Of a stretch of DNA of 64,000 bases, positions 29,148 through 39,240 are shown piece by piece. The translations under genes were made by a program, and so were the position numbers. The notes beneath the pieces are model-generated. The model saw nothing but the letters and a program-made list of their open reading frames with translations, ran no database searches and had not been told where the DNA came from. This DNA comes from Candidatus Scalindua japonica. Lineage in GTDB: Bacteria; Planctomycetota; Brocadiia; Brocadiales; Scalinduaceae. Each line of letters begins with the position of its first letter. Position 1 is the first letter of the stretch. The stretch lies in assembly GCF_002443295.1 (NCBI RefSeq), contig NZ_BAOS01000010.1, forward strand, positions 62,001-126,000. The letters run 5' to 3'.

Positions 29148-29251
29148 CAAATCTAACATGGTGCCTGTTTACGGGCTATGCACAGGTAGACCGAATAGCA
29201 GATCAGGCCGGAGGCCGAAACTGCCAATATACAGGCACCATGTTAGGTTTG
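29148..29251. repeat. Long inverted repeat between kinase and activator genes
   Basis: Arms 29148-29168 and 29231-29251 are 21 bp with a single mismatch (core ACATGGTGCCTGT / ACAGGCACCATGT), around a GC-rich 62-base interior with GGCCGGAGGCC. The first possible ATG of the activator gene lies in the right arm. A transcript could fold it into a stable stem-loop controlling readthrough or translation. Confidence 0.8.
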
Positions 29252-30664
29252 AAAAAATTGAGGTACTTCCATTGTTGGAAGAGTGAAAGGAGTCAGGTTC
29301 TGAAAAAATTAATACTAATAGTAGATGACGAAAAAGCTGCAAGGTTTGGAATGAAGCTGGCATTGGAAAAAGACGGTTATGAAGTGATGGAAGCCGGTGA
29401 TGGTATTGATGCTTTTGTTGTAATAAAGACTAAAAGCCCCTCTCTTGTTTTCCTTGACATTAATATGCCAAAGATTAACGGGATCCAGGTATTAGAAGAG
29501 ATAAATAGTATGGAAACCCCTCCTATGATAGTCATAGTAACTGCTTACGGTTCTGAAAGAGTTGCTGTTGATGCCATGAAGAAAGGAGCTTACGACTACA
29601 TATCAAAACCTTACGAAATAGACGAACTCAGGTTAATAGCCAAACATGCATTCGAAAAACTCGCACTTGAGGAAGAAAACGCCAGGTTGCGATCAGAAAT
29701 TGACAGGCTTGGCTCAAGGGGTGAAATAGTCGGAGAAAGCCGGGAAATGAATCAAGTATTTAATAAGATAGAGAAAGTTGGGCCGTCTGACGTAACGGTT
29801 TTAATTCAGGGTGAAAGCGGAAGCGGAAAAGAGTTGGTGGCCAAGGAAATCCACAAAAAAAGTTCTCGTAAGAATAATCCGATGATTATTATGAATTGTG
29901 CCGCACTCCCGGAAACACTAATTGAGAGTGAATTATTCGGACATGAAAAAGGCGCATTTACAGGTGCGGTGGAAAGACGTCTGGGCAAATTCGAACTGGC
30001 GAATAAAGGTACAATATTTCTCGATGAAATTGGAGATATGAGCCCTAATACACAGGCAAAAGTATTGCGGGTCATTCAGGAGCAAAGCTTCGAACGGTTA
30101 GGAGGAACGGAAACTCTTCGCGTTGATGTAAGGCTGATCAGCGCAACCCATAAAGACCTGTTTAAAGAGATAAAAAAAGATAATTTCAGAGAAGATCTGT
30201 ACTACAGACTTAAGGTGGTTGAAATTTCACTTCCACCATTGAGAAATCGCAGAGAAGATATTATAATATTGGCTGAAAGGTTTATACAGTTTTTTTCAGA
30301 GAAGCACAAAAAAAACGTAAAATCTATATCAAATGAAGCTGTAAAATACTTTACCAGGTATTCCTGGCCTGGCAATGTCAGAGAACTGCAAAATGTTATA
30401 GAGAGCGCAGTTGTAATGGCAAATGCTGAAACTCTCGAAATCAGTGACTTCCCTGAAGAGATTAGGAATTCAAATAGCAACAGTAGTCTAGATTATAATT
30501 TACCTTTCAGAGATGCCAAAAAAATAGTTGTGGAGGCATTCGAAAGGGACTTTGTAAGCAGGAAATTAGCAGAAAACGATGGAAATATAAGCAAAACTGC
30601 CGAAGCGCTCGGTATGCACAGGCAAAGCCTGCAACACAAAATTAAAGAACTAAATATGAAATAA
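29240..30664 (+). CDS. Sigma-54-dependent response regulator (NtrC family)
   Basis: It has a receiver domain (KLILIVDDEKAARFGMKLAL, phospho-acceptor in LVFLDINMPKING, Lys in ISKPYEID), then the AAA+ domain with Walker A GESGSGKELVAKEIH, sigma-54 loop FGHEKGAFTGA and Walker B GTIFLDEIGD. A Fis-type helix-turn-helix ends it (NISKTAEALGMHRQSLQHKIKEL). It would activate sigma-54 promoters when phosphorylated by the upstream kinase. The ATG at 29240 lies in an inverted repeat and adds 20 atypical residues. A CTG at 29300, seven bases after AAAGGAG and directly before the conserved KKLILIVDDE, is the likelier start. Confidence 0.92.
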   Translation: MLGLKKLRYFHCWKSERSQVLKKLILIVDDEKAARFGMKLALEKDGYEVMEAGDGIDAFVVIKTKSPSLVFLDINMPKINGIQVLEEINSMETPPMIVIVTAYGSERVAVDAMKKGAYDYISKPYEIDELRLIAKHAFEKLALEEENARLRSEIDRLGSRGEIVGESREMNQVFNKIEKVGPSDVTVLIQGESGSGKELVAKEIHKKSSRKNNPMIIMNCAALPETLIESELFGHEKGAFTGAVERRLGKFELANKGTIFLDEIGDMSPNTQAKVLRVIQEQSFERLGGTETLRVDVRLISATHKDLFKEIKKDNFREDLYYRLKVVEISLPPLRNRREDIIILAERFIQFFSEKHKKNVKSISNEAVKYFTRYSWPGNVRELQNVIESAVVMANAETLEISDFPEEIRNSNSNSSLDYNLPFRDAKKIVVEAFERDFVSRKLAENDGNISKTAEALGMHRQSLQHKIKELNMK

Positions 30665-30735
30665 TCCTTTGACTCCGCTCAGAAGAATCACACTAAACAG
30701 TCTGAACAGTGTAATCCTGAGCGGAGCCAGAGGAT
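30664..30735. repeat. Dispersed hairpin repeat, copy C
   Basis: A near-perfect palindrome: ATCCTTTGACTCCGCTCAG..CACACT pairs with AGTGT..CTGAGCGGAG..AGGAT. It begins at the activator's stop region and could also stop transcription before dnaE. Confidence 0.8.
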
Positions 30736-30822
30736 CGTATTTGTTACGATAGTATTTTATAACCTGTATAATATATAATAAAAAATAGAAAGACTTCAGA
30801 ATTCGTTAAGAGAGTATAATTT

Positions 30823-33800
30823 ATGAAAAATAATTTTGTCCATTTGCATGTCCATAGTGATTACAGCCTGCTAGATGGCGCATGCAGAGTCAATGATCTG
30901 GTAGATAAAACAAAATCTTTGAACATGAAGAGTGTGGCATTGACAGACCACGGTAACATGTTTGGTGCAATTGGATTTTACGAATACGCCAGGCAAAAGG
31001 ATATAAAACCAATCCTCGGGTTTGAGTCTTATGTTGCTCAGGGCAGCAGAATGACTAAAGAAGGTGGTAAACAGAAAATATACCACTTGACACTTCTGGC
31101 AGAAAACAATGAAGGGTATCGAAACCTTCTTAAACTGGCATCATCTTCCTATCTGGAAGGTTTTTATTATAAGCCTAGAATAGACAAAGAGTTAATAAAC
31201 GAGTATTCAAAAGGAATAATCTGCCTGAGCGGATGTATGCAGTCAGAGATAAATCAAAACCTGTTAAATAACGATTATCAGAAGGCATTAAGCACCGCAT
31301 CTCGATACAGAGATATCTTCGGCTCTGATAATTTCTATCTGGAGTTACAGAATAATAAAATTGAACGACAGGATGAGTTAGTAAGCTCAGCATTAAAAAT
31401 CAGCCAAGATCTGGGATTAAAAACAGTAGCGACTAATGACATACACTATATGGAACCTGACGATTATTCTGCCCATGATGCGCTCTTATGTATAAACACG
31501 AGAAAATCCATTCATGATATCAAAAGAATGCGCATGAGCACTAACGAGTTCTACTTTAAATCACAGGAACAGATGGAAAAGACTTTTGGAGAGATACCGG
31601 ATGCGTTAATGAACACATCTTTAATCGCGGATAGATGCTGTGTTGAACTGGACTTGAATACCATGCACCTGCCCCGATTTCACCCTAGGAAAGATTCTCT
31701 CTGTTACAAGCCTGGCATGACGAATAAACAGCACCTGAGAAAACTCTGCGAGCACGGCGCTTTAGAGTTATACAAAAAAATTGATAAGGTAATCAGCGAC
31801 AGATTAGACCATGAGCTGAGTGTAATAGAAGAGACCAGGTTTGTTGACTATTTTCTCATAGTCTGGGACTTCATTGACTTCGCGAACAAAGAACAAATAC
31901 CGGCAATAGCTCGTGGTTCAGGTGCCGGTAGTTTAGTCGCCTATCTGCTCGGAATCTCAAATATAGATCCTATAAAATATGATCTACTGTTTGAACGTTT
32001 CCTGAATGCCGAAAGACTTTCCATGCCTGACCTTGATATTGATTTCTGTGCCGATGGCAGAGACAAAGTAATTCAATATGTAAAGAAAAGATATGGAGGC
32101 GATAACAATGTCGCACAAATTGTCACCTTTGGTACTATGAAGGCCAAAGCTGTGATCAGGGATGTTGGCAGGGCCATGGACATACCGTTACCTACCGTCG
32201 ATAAAATAGCAAAATTAATCCCACCCGCACTGGGAATAACATTAAAAGAGGCCCTTGAACAGGAACCGGAATTAAAAGAAATGTGTCACAGAGAACAGCA
32301 GATACAGGAGCTGTTCAATATTTCTACAAAACTCGAAGGACTTCGCAGACATGCATCTACACATGCCGCCGGCGTGGTTGTTTCCGACGAACCATTAACC
32401 AACTACATCCCTCTGGCAAAGAACAAGGATACTGTAATAACACAATTTGACGGAGAGACCCTTGTCGAGAAGATAGGTTTGTTGAAGGCTGATTTTCTTG
32501 GAGTAAGAAAGTTCTCTGTTATTGATAAAGCAAGGAAACTTATAAAGGAAACAACCGGGACAGTTATTGATATCGATAAACTTCCTATAGATGATAAGAA
32601 AACATATGACTTATTGTCCCGAGGTGATGTAAAGGGTGTTTTCCAGGTAGAGACAAGCAGAGGTTTCAGAGACCTGCTGATGAAACTAAAACCTGATAAA
32701 TTTGAAGATGTTTTACCACTAGTTGCGTTATATCGGCCCGGACCGTTAGGAAGCGGAATGGTTGATACTTTCATAAATTGCAGACACGGAAGAGAAACCG
32801 TGAAATATCTCCACCCAATGCTAGAACCTTTGCTCAAAGAGACATATGGACTGATTGTTTACCAGGAGCAGGTAATGCGTATCGCAAACAAACTGGGAGG
32901 ATTTACTCTTAATGAAGCTGATAATTTGAGAAAGGCAATGGGTAAAAAGAAACCGGAAGTAATGGCAAAATTCAAAGCCCAATTTTTAAATGGGGCCAAA
33001 GATAACGAAATACCAAAAAAAATTGCAGAGAAAATCTTTGAACTGATGGAATACTTTGCGGGTTACGGGTTTAATAAATCACACTCTGCCGCTTATGCTA
33101 TGGTCTGCTACCAGACTGCTTACCTGAAAGCCAACTACCCAACGCAATACATGACAGCCCAGATGACGTGCGAAAAGCAGAATAATCTGAAGATTGTAGA
33201 CTATATGCATGAATGTAACCGAATGGGCATTGAATTATTACCACCATGTGTAAACGAAAGCTATTCGGATTTCACAATTGTATCGGACCAACAGGTCAGG
33301 TTCGGTCTCGGGGCAATAAAAAATGTTGGTGAAAAAGCGATAGAATCAATCATTGCTGCAAGAGAAAAGGATGGTGAATATACCACAGCATTCGATTTCT
33401 GTGAACGTGTAGACCTGCGGCTGGTTAATAAGCAGGTAATGGAAAGTCTTATCAAATCGGGATGCTTTGATTCGTTGCCGGGATACCGGTCTCAATTCTT
33501 TGAAGGAATAGACACATTATTGAAAGTTGGTGCAAAATCAAATAAAGACCGCCGTATGGGGCAGATGAGCCTTTTTGGTGCACAGGAAAACACAGTGGAC
33601 TTAAATGTTTTTCATAGTTTGCCTGAGACAGAGAAATGGTCTGAAAAACAACTGCTAAAAGCGGAAAAAGAGGCAATGGGACTTTATGTCAGTTCACATC
33701 CGTTAAAAAGGTATAAAGATGCAATAGAGCATTATTCAGATATAACAACCGGAGAACTTTCAGAAAAGCCGGAAGATGCCGATGTCTTGATAGGAGGAAT

Positions 33801-34293
33801 AGTTGACAGTGTTAACCGCACTACCACTAAAAAGGGCAAACCAATTGCATATTTTACCATAGAAGATATGGAAGGGATGGTAAAATGCGTTATTTTCGAG
33901 AAAAAACTCGCCTCTCTCAATGGTCAACTCCATGCCGATGAAGTGGTTTTTGTTAAAGGGAAAGTAGGCTTCAGAGATACGGAAGCCTCAATCAGGGTCA
34001 CAGAAATAATAACTCCGGAAGAAATCGAAAAAAAAATAGAGAACAAACCGCCCAAGAATGCTATAATACGCCTCAAATATGCACAAATAAATGATGATAT
34101 TCTCTCGGGTTTGAAAGAAATTCTCTCGGCAAATAAAGGGCCTTGTCCTGTATTCATAAAATTCGAGGTCCCCGGTAATAAATCGGTAACAATAAAGACA
34201 TCCAACGGGTATTCTATTGCGTTAAACGAAAATGTCTTTAATGGTATACGAAACCTGGTTGGTGAAGGATGTCTGGTCTCAAAGAGCGCGTGA
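30823..34293 (+). CDS. dnaE: DNA polymerase III alpha subunit
   Basis: The 1156-residue protein has the PHP domain (FVHLHVHSDYSLLDGACRVNDLV, ALTDHGNMFGAIGFYEYA), the polymerase palm with ARGSGAGSLVAYLLGISNIDP and catalytic PDLDIDFCADGRD, ASTHAAGVVVSD, YGFNKSHSAAYAMVCYQTAYLKANYP, a helix-hairpin-helix region and a C-terminal OB fold (IGGIVDSVNRTTTKKGKPIAYFTIED). It is the replicative polymerase subunit. Length is normal for DnaE1. It begins its own transcription unit after a repeat hairpin. Confidence 0.97.
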   Translation: MKNNFVHLHVHSDYSLLDGACRVNDLVDKTKSLNMKSVALTDHGNMFGAIGFYEYARQKDIKPILGFESYVAQGSRMTKEGGKQKIYHLTLLAENNEGYRNLLKLASSSYLEGFYYKPRIDKELINEYSKGIICLSGCMQSEINQNLLNNDYQKALSTASRYRDIFGSDNFYLELQNNKIERQDELVSSALKISQDLGLKTVATNDIHYMEPDDYSAHDALLCINTRKSIHDIKRMRMSTNEFYFKSQEQMEKTFGEIPDALMNTSLIADRCCVELDLNTMHLPRFHPRKDSLCYKPGMTNKQHLRKLCEHGALELYKKIDKVISDRLDHELSVIEETRFVDYFLIVWDFIDFANKEQIPAIARGSGAGSLVAYLLGISNIDPIKYDLLFERFLNAERLSMPDLDIDFCADGRDKVIQYVKKRYGGDNNVAQIVTFGTMKAKAVIRDVGRAMDIPLPTVDKIAKLIPPALGITLKEALEQEPELKEMCHREQQIQELFNISTKLEGLRRHASTHAAGVVVSDEPLTNYIPLAKNKDTVITQFDGETLVEKIGLLKADFLGVRKFSVIDKARKLIKETTGTVIDIDKLPIDDKKTYDLLSRGDVKGVFQVETSRGFRDLLMKLKPDKFEDVLPLVALYRPGPLGSGMVDTFINCRHGRETVKYLHPMLEPLLKETYGLIVYQEQVMRIANKLGGFTLNEADNLRKAMGKKKPEVMAKFKAQFLNGAKDNEIPKKIAEKIFELMEYFAGYGFNKSHSAAYAMVCYQTAYLKANYPTQYMTAQMTCEKQNNLKIVDYMHECNRMGIELLPPCVNESYSDFTIVSDQQVRFGLGAIKNVGEKAIESIIAAREKDGEYTTAFDFCERVDLRLVNKQVMESLIKSGCFDSLPGYRSQFFEGIDTLLKVGAKSNKDRRMGQMSLFGAQENTVDLNVFHSLPETEKWSEKQLLKAEKEAMGLYVSSHPLKRYKDAIEHYSDITTGELSEKPEDADVLIGGIVDSVNRTTTKKGKPIAYFTIEDMEGMVKCVIFEKKLASLNGQLHADEVVFVKGKVGFRDTEASIRVTEIITPEEIEKKIENKPPKNAIIRLKYAQINDDILSGLKEILSANKGPCPVFIKFEVPGNKSVTIKTSNGYSIALNENVFNGIRNLVGEGCLVSKSA

Positions 34294-34415
34294 AGGTGTA
34301 ACAGTACATCCCCGTAAATACAGGGAGAGTTTTAGTAAATATGTACACTGCCCGTCATTTTATTTTACAAACTAATTATTTACCAAATAACTATTAAACT
34401 TTAAGGAAGGTATAG

Positions 34416-35624
34416 GTGGAAATGAAACAAGAATTAACTTACGCTTTAATAACTCCGTATAGCTTATTAAAAAGCAGAACAGGTGGCATAATATGCAGAC
34501 TTTTATCTTTGTCTGATCTGGAACTTGTAGGCGCCAGAATGTACACTCCCAGCGACAAGTTCCTGGATGAATATATAAAAACTATCGAGGCTCAGAAGAT
34601 GAAAGCCGTATGGAAGAAGGTAATGATAGATTATGTAAACAACATGCTGAGAAAAAATAATAAACTTGGTATGACAAACCGAGCTATGCTTCTCCTCTTC
34701 GAAGGTAAAAACGCGGTTAATATTCTTCATAATAAAGTAATTGGATCCGCATCAGACCCATTAAGAGGAGATACCATCAGGGGTACTTTCGGTGACACTA
34801 TTGTATCTGAAGACGGAAAAGTAGACTATTTCGAGCCTGCAGTCCTTACATCCGCTGACAAGGCAACAAACATCAAGCAGCTTAAGTTATTCGCGAAATA
34901 TTCTTTGAGTGATGGAGGTATTCTGGAAAATGTTGTTGATTTTGGTAAAAACCGAAAGCCGGAAACTTCACTCATAATACTTAAACCTTTTGAAAAACAT
35001 GATCCGCGTGCCGGAAATATTATAAGTATGTTTTCCAGGACCGGTTTCTATATAGTCGGCATCAAACTCCTTGACTTAAGCACTAAACAGGCAGAAGAGT
35101 TTTATGGCCCCGTGAAAGACTTCTTCAATAGTAGTTTCGATGATAAATTTAAACCGGAACTGGTTGAAAAATTAAAGGCATCATTAAAACAGGAGGACTT
35201 CACTTCTTTTGAGTTGACGGATGAACTTTTGAATAATATGGCAGCCCAGATGAAGAAGCCAAAAGTAAATGGTGAATTCAACAGCATACTGCAATACATG
35301 ACCGGCAGTGAACCCTCTCCCTTTGCTGAAACCAAGAAAACTTCTGATGGTAAGCATACTATCTGTATCGCAATACTGTACCAGGGCATAAATACAATTA
35401 AGACTATCCGTGAACTATTGGGAGCCACAGATCCAAGGAAAGCGAAGTATTCCAGCATCAGACGTTTTTATGCACTGGATATAAGAAAAAATGCCGTACA
35501 CGCGTCTGATTCCACGAATAGTGTAATAAGAGAAAGAAAAATCATAGGATTCAATAAAGAGACTAAAACCTGTGATATTAAGCAGATAATTAATCGATAT
35601 ATTAAGAAGAGCGGATCTTCCTAG
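34416..35624 (+). CDS. Double-domain nucleoside-diphosphate-kinase-like protein
   Basis: The 402-residue protein contains two NDK-like halves. The first (residues 8-160) has TYALITPYSLLKSRTGGII and the nucleotide-binding SDPLRGDTIRGTFGD, but the catalytic histidine region HASD reads LTSAD, so it looks inactive. The second (residues 185-380) has TSLIILKPFEKHDPRAGNIISMF, GATDPRKAKYSSIRRFYA and an intact NAVHASDS with His362. Ordinary NDK is about 140 residues. The active half could balance NTP pools, but regulatory use is possible. It sits between dnaE and gyrA. A terminator hairpin follows. Confidence 0.75.
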   Translation: MEMKQELTYALITPYSLLKSRTGGIICRLLSLSDLELVGARMYTPSDKFLDEYIKTIEAQKMKAVWKKVMIDYVNNMLRKNNKLGMTNRAMLLLFEGKNAVNILHNKVIGSASDPLRGDTIRGTFGDTIVSEDGKVDYFEPAVLTSADKATNIKQLKLFAKYSLSDGGILENVVDFGKNRKPETSLIILKPFEKHDPRAGNIISMFSRTGFYIVGIKLLDLSTKQAEEFYGPVKDFFNSSFDDKFKPELVEKLKASLKQEDFTSFELTDELLNNMAAQMKKPKVNGEFNSILQYMTGSEPSPFAETKKTSDGKHTICIAILYQGINTIKTIRELLGATDPRKAKYSSIRRFYALDIRKNAVHASDSTNSVIRERKIIGFNKETKTCDIKQIINRYIKKSGSS

Positions 35625-35651
35625 TAAAAGTTAATTAGATTTATAAATGGG

Positions 35652-35695
35652 TTGCATGGACAAGCCCTGTCCTGAACGGGATGCAGGTTTTTTTT
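35652..35695 (+). terminator. Rho-independent terminator after the NDK-like gene
   Basis: TGCAT (35653) pairs with ATGCA (35681), enclosing a GGACA/TGTCC stem, and is followed by eight T (35688-35695). Its position argues that the next gene starts downstream of it (35731), not at the ATG at 35647. Confidence 0.65.
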
Positions 35696-35730
35696 GTTCG
35701 TGCTTTTATCTGGAACTATCAAGTATTATC

Positions 35731-36366
35731 ATGTTGGATATTCAAAAATTAGAAGTTGGGCCTCTGGACGCTTGTTGTTACATAGTTTCGTTGAAATGTT
35801 CAGATGCCATGATCATAGACCCCGGTGGAGATACCGAAACAATAGTGGGCTACCTGGAGGAAAACAAACTTCGTCCAGTCATTCTCGTTAATACCCATGG
35901 GCATGGGGACCACATTGGTGCGAACAAGGAGTTGAAGGAAAAATTTCCGGATATTCAAATATGTATTCATACGGATGATGCAGAGATGCTGGAAGACCCA
36001 TTCAAGAACCTCTCACTTCTGGGGGGAAAACGATATTCATCACCTCCGGCATGTAGAACGCTAAGCCACGATGAAAAAATCAAACTTAATGGTTATGAAT
36101 TCAGGGTTTTGCATCTTCCCGGCCATACGCCCGGTGGAATAGGAATATATACTGATTCTACGGATAATGGAGAAGCTCCGATACTATTTTCAGGAGATAC
36201 TCTCTTCGCGGGAGGATATGGCAGAACAGATTTACCGGGAGGAAGCCACAACCATCTACTCAAATCAATTAAAGAGTGTATTTTTAAGCTGGATGAGAAC
36301 ACGGTTATTTACCCCGGACACGGATCATCTACAACAGTCAAAGCCGAAAAGGAAAGATTTAAATGA
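35731..36366 (+). CDS. Metallo-beta-lactamase-fold hydrolase (glyoxalase II-like)
   Basis: From the Met of MLDIQKLEVGPLDACCYIV the protein is 211 residues, the usual size for GloB-like small MBL hydrolases. Metal ligands are visible: THGHGDHIG (HxHxDH), LPGHTPGGIG, FSGDTLFAGGYGR and PGHGSSTT. It hydrolyses a thioester or related substrate with a di-metal centre in the cytoplasm; the true substrate is unknown. A longer frame from 35647 runs through a terminator hairpin and adds residues rich in Cys, so I reject it. Its stop overlaps the gyrA start by four bases. Confidence 0.88.
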   Translation: MLDIQKLEVGPLDACCYIVSLKCSDAMIIDPGGDTETIVGYLEENKLRPVILVNTHGHGDHIGANKELKEKFPDIQICIHTDDAEMLEDPFKNLSLLGGKRYSSPPACRTLSHDEKIKLNGYEFRVLHLPGHTPGGIGIYTDSTDNGEAPILFSGDTLFAGGYGRTDLPGGSHNHLLKSIKECIFKLDENTVIYPGHGSSTTVKAEKERFK

Positions 36367-38849
36367 TAGAAGAAAAAGGAAATATAAAGGACATTCTCAT
36401 AGAAGAGGAAATGAAAGAGTCGTACCTGACCTTTGCGATGAGTGTTATTATGAGCCGTGCATTGCCTGATGTGCGGGACGGACTTAAACCATCACAGAGA
36501 AGGATACTTGTCGCAATGAACGACCTCAATCTTGGCCCTGGCGCCAAGTTCAGAAAATGCGCAAAGATATGTGGTGATACAACAGGAAATTACCATCCAC
36601 ATGGTGAGCAGGTTGTATATCCAACACTTGTACGTATGGCGCAGGACTGGAGCTTGAGATATACATTGATAAAAGGCCAGGGAAATTTCGGATCAATTGA
36701 TGGCGATCCACCTGCTGCTATGAGATATACGGAAGCCAAGATGACACACGCTTCTGCAGAAATGATGGAGGATATAAAGCAGAACACCGTCGATTTCACC
36801 CCGAATTACGATGACACCAGAACAGAACCATCAGTGCTTCCTTCAAAATTTCCAAATATTTTATGCAATGGCGGTTCAGGTATTGCCGTTGGTATGGCGA
36901 CAAGCATACCTCCCCATAATGTAAATGAGGTATGCGACGGAATAATAAAAGTCATTGATAATCCGGATGTAACCATAAATGAACTTTTGACCATAATAAA
37001 AGGACCTGACTTTCCAACAGGGGCGTTAATATGCGGAGTTCGAGGAATAGAAGACGGATACAAAACAGGCAGAGGTATAATAACCGTAAGAGCAAAGTCT
37101 CATGTAGAAACATCAAAAAATAACAAACAGAGCATAGTGGTAACTGAAATTCCTTATCAACTTAACAGGGACAGAATAATAGAGAGGATTGCAGAATTAG
37201 TCAGAAACGATGTGATAAAGGGCATAACAGATGTTCGGAATGAAAGTGACAGGGAGGGAAGCAGAATCGTTATCGTCTTAAAAAGGAACGAGGAAGCTGA
37301 GGTTATTCTAAACCAGTTATATAAACATACAAAACTACAGGACTCCTTCAGCATTATTATGATAGCATTGGTGGAAGGCCGCCCTGAAACGTTAAACCTG
37401 AAGCAGCTACTTAACGCTTATATTACTCACAGGAAGGAAATAATCAGACGCCGCACACGTTTTCTGCTGGATCGTGCAGAAGAGAGAGCCCATATCCTGG
37501 AAGGACTAAGGATTGCCCTTGAAAATATTGATGAAGTTATTGCACTCATAAAAGCATCAAAAACCGTAGATGATGCCAGAGATTCCCTGGTATCGAGGTT
37601 CTCCCTATCAGAGAGACAGGCAAATGCAATCCTTGAAATGAGACTGCAGAGATTAACAAACCTGGAACAATCCAAGATAGAAGAGGAGTATAAGAAAGTC
37701 TGTGAAAACATCAGGGAATACAAATCTATCCTGGAAAATGAGAACCTTGTTTTGGACATTATCCGGGAAGACCTCCACGAAATAAAAGAAAGATACGGAG
37801 ATGAAAGAAAGTCACAAATTATCGGTGATATTGGTGAACTCAATATGGAGGACCTCATTTCCGAAGAGGATGTTACCGTCATAATTACCCATGAGGGATA
37901 CATAAAACGGCTACCTCTTACCACGTACAGAAAACAACACAGAGGTGGAAAAGGTGTTACCGGTGCGGGTATGAAAGAAGGTGATTTTGTTGAAAATCTC
38001 TTTATCGCGTCAACACACGACTATATTCTGTTTTTTACGGATATGGGAAAAGTATACTGGCAAAAAGTATACGACATCCCCAACGCCAGCCGAATAGCAA
38101 AGGGACGAGCAATAGTTAACCTTCTTGAATTAGATAAAAACGAGAATGTTACATCCACGATTCCTGTTCGCAAATTCGACGAGAGACAATTGGTAATGGC
38201 AACCAGGAATGGAATAATAAAGAAGACTGTCCTCAGCGCTTTTGGCCGCCCTAAGAAAGGCGGAATAATCTCTATCCTCCTCGACAATGGTGACAAACTG
38301 ATAGGTGTTAAACTGACACAGGGAGGACAGGAAATTGTGCTTGGTACCGAAAATGGTAAGGCGATCCGCTTTCCGGAAGACGATGTACGAAGCATGGGAC
38401 GCGCGACTCGCGGCGTCAAAGGTATAGGATTAAAGGGTGATGACAAAGTTAAAGGCATTGTTGTCGTTGACAAAAACGCGACACTCTTAACCGTCTGTGA
38501 GAACGGATTTGGAAAAAGAACAGACTACAGTGAATATTCGATCCAGCGCAGAAGTGGACAGGGAGTCATTAATATCAAGACATCTGAGAGAAACGGCAAA
38601 GTTGTCGCCCTGATGAATGTCAGCGATCAAGATGAACTCATGATGATGACGGCAAACGGCATGGTAATCCGTACCTCCATTAGTACTATAAGATCAATAG
38701 GGCGTAATACTCAGGGTGTAACACTAATTTCACTGAAAAAAGGTGACAAACTTGTATCTGTCGCACCGGTTATAGGTGGAGAGGAAGAAGAGACAGAAGA
38801 TACCGGAACCGATGAAGCAGAACCACAACAGCCAGAGCAAACTGATTAA
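36363..38849 (+). CDS. gyrA: DNA gyrase subunit A
   Basis: The 828-residue protein has SYLTFAMSVIMSRALPDVRDG, KPSQRRILVAMND, catalytic Tyr in AAMRYTEAKM, and six C-terminal beta-pinwheel repeats. The motif QHRGGKGVTG is a near-standard GyrA box (QRRGGKG), which distinguishes it from ParC. A Glu-rich tail ends the protein. It cuts and rejoins DNA with GyrB (not in the window) to supercoil the chromosome. It is translationally coupled to the MBL gene. Confidence 0.96.
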   Translation: MIEEKGNIKDILIEEEMKESYLTFAMSVIMSRALPDVRDGLKPSQRRILVAMNDLNLGPGAKFRKCAKICGDTTGNYHPHGEQVVYPTLVRMAQDWSLRYTLIKGQGNFGSIDGDPPAAMRYTEAKMTHASAEMMEDIKQNTVDFTPNYDDTRTEPSVLPSKFPNILCNGGSGIAVGMATSIPPHNVNEVCDGIIKVIDNPDVTINELLTIIKGPDFPTGALICGVRGIEDGYKTGRGIITVRAKSHVETSKNNKQSIVVTEIPYQLNRDRIIERIAELVRNDVIKGITDVRNESDREGSRIVIVLKRNEEAEVILNQLYKHTKLQDSFSIIMIALVEGRPETLNLKQLLNAYITHRKEIIRRRTRFLLDRAEERAHILEGLRIALENIDEVIALIKASKTVDDARDSLVSRFSLSERQANAILEMRLQRLTNLEQSKIEEEYKKVCENIREYKSILENENLVLDIIREDLHEIKERYGDERKSQIIGDIGELNMEDLISEEDVTVIITHEGYIKRLPLTTYRKQHRGGKGVTGAGMKEGDFVENLFIASTHDYILFFTDMGKVYWQKVYDIPNASRIAKGRAIVNLLELDKNENVTSTIPVRKFDERQLVMATRNGIIKKTVLSAFGRPKKGGIISILLDNGDKLIGVKLTQGGQEIVLGTENGKAIRFPEDDVRSMGRATRGVKGIGLKGDDKVKGIVVVDKNATLLTVCENGFGKRTDYSEYSIQRRSGQGVINIKTSERNGKVVALMNVSDQDELMMMTANGMVIRTSISTIRSIGRNTQGVTLISLKKGDKLVSVAPVIGGEEEETEDTGTDEAEPQQPEQTD

Positions 38850-39240
38850 TTAGTACGGAAATTCGTAGTGCCAGTTTCTCCCACTGCCATAAGTCGGACA
38901 GGCCAGACGAACTTATACATGAGTTATATAGCGTTGCCATTTGGGTTTCATCATCCCTGCCCGACTTATGGCAGGCAGGCGTGATGATACGTTTTAAAGC
39001 AGAGACACCGGCGCAGCAGACATTCCGGTCACTGCACTCCAAAAATAATACTGGAATCCTTCCGAAATGAAGGACATATCATTTCACATGATAACCCTTA
39101 ATGCCCACGCTCTGCGTGAGGACATTTAAAGTGACGCTCCTTGCGTTATAGTAATACTACAACTCAACTACTGATAAAATCCTTAATTTTTGCTCTGAAA
39201 TTCGATAGGAATGGTTGTCATATGAAATTGGATTGTGTAA
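38850..39240. other. Intergenic region after gyrA
   Basis: No gene is seen. A 19-bp inverted repeat with one mismatch (38884-38902 and 38956-38974, core CTGCCATAAGTCGG) encloses 53 bases. Smaller imperfect repeats follow (CCTTCCGAAATGAAGGA near 39058). No U-tract follows the large stem. The next gene looks acquired, so this may be a junction. Confidence 0.55.
38884..38974. repeat. 19-bp inverted repeat downstream of gyrA
   Basis: The two arms match at 18 of 19 positions and are separated by 53 bases. It could be a small mobile or REP-type element. No second copy was noticed in the window. Confidence 0.7.

Noticed and set aside
35647-35730. Longer N-terminus for the MBL hydrolase
   Set aside because: It runs through a terminator-like hairpin with eight T; the family start matches MLDIQKLEVGP at 35731.
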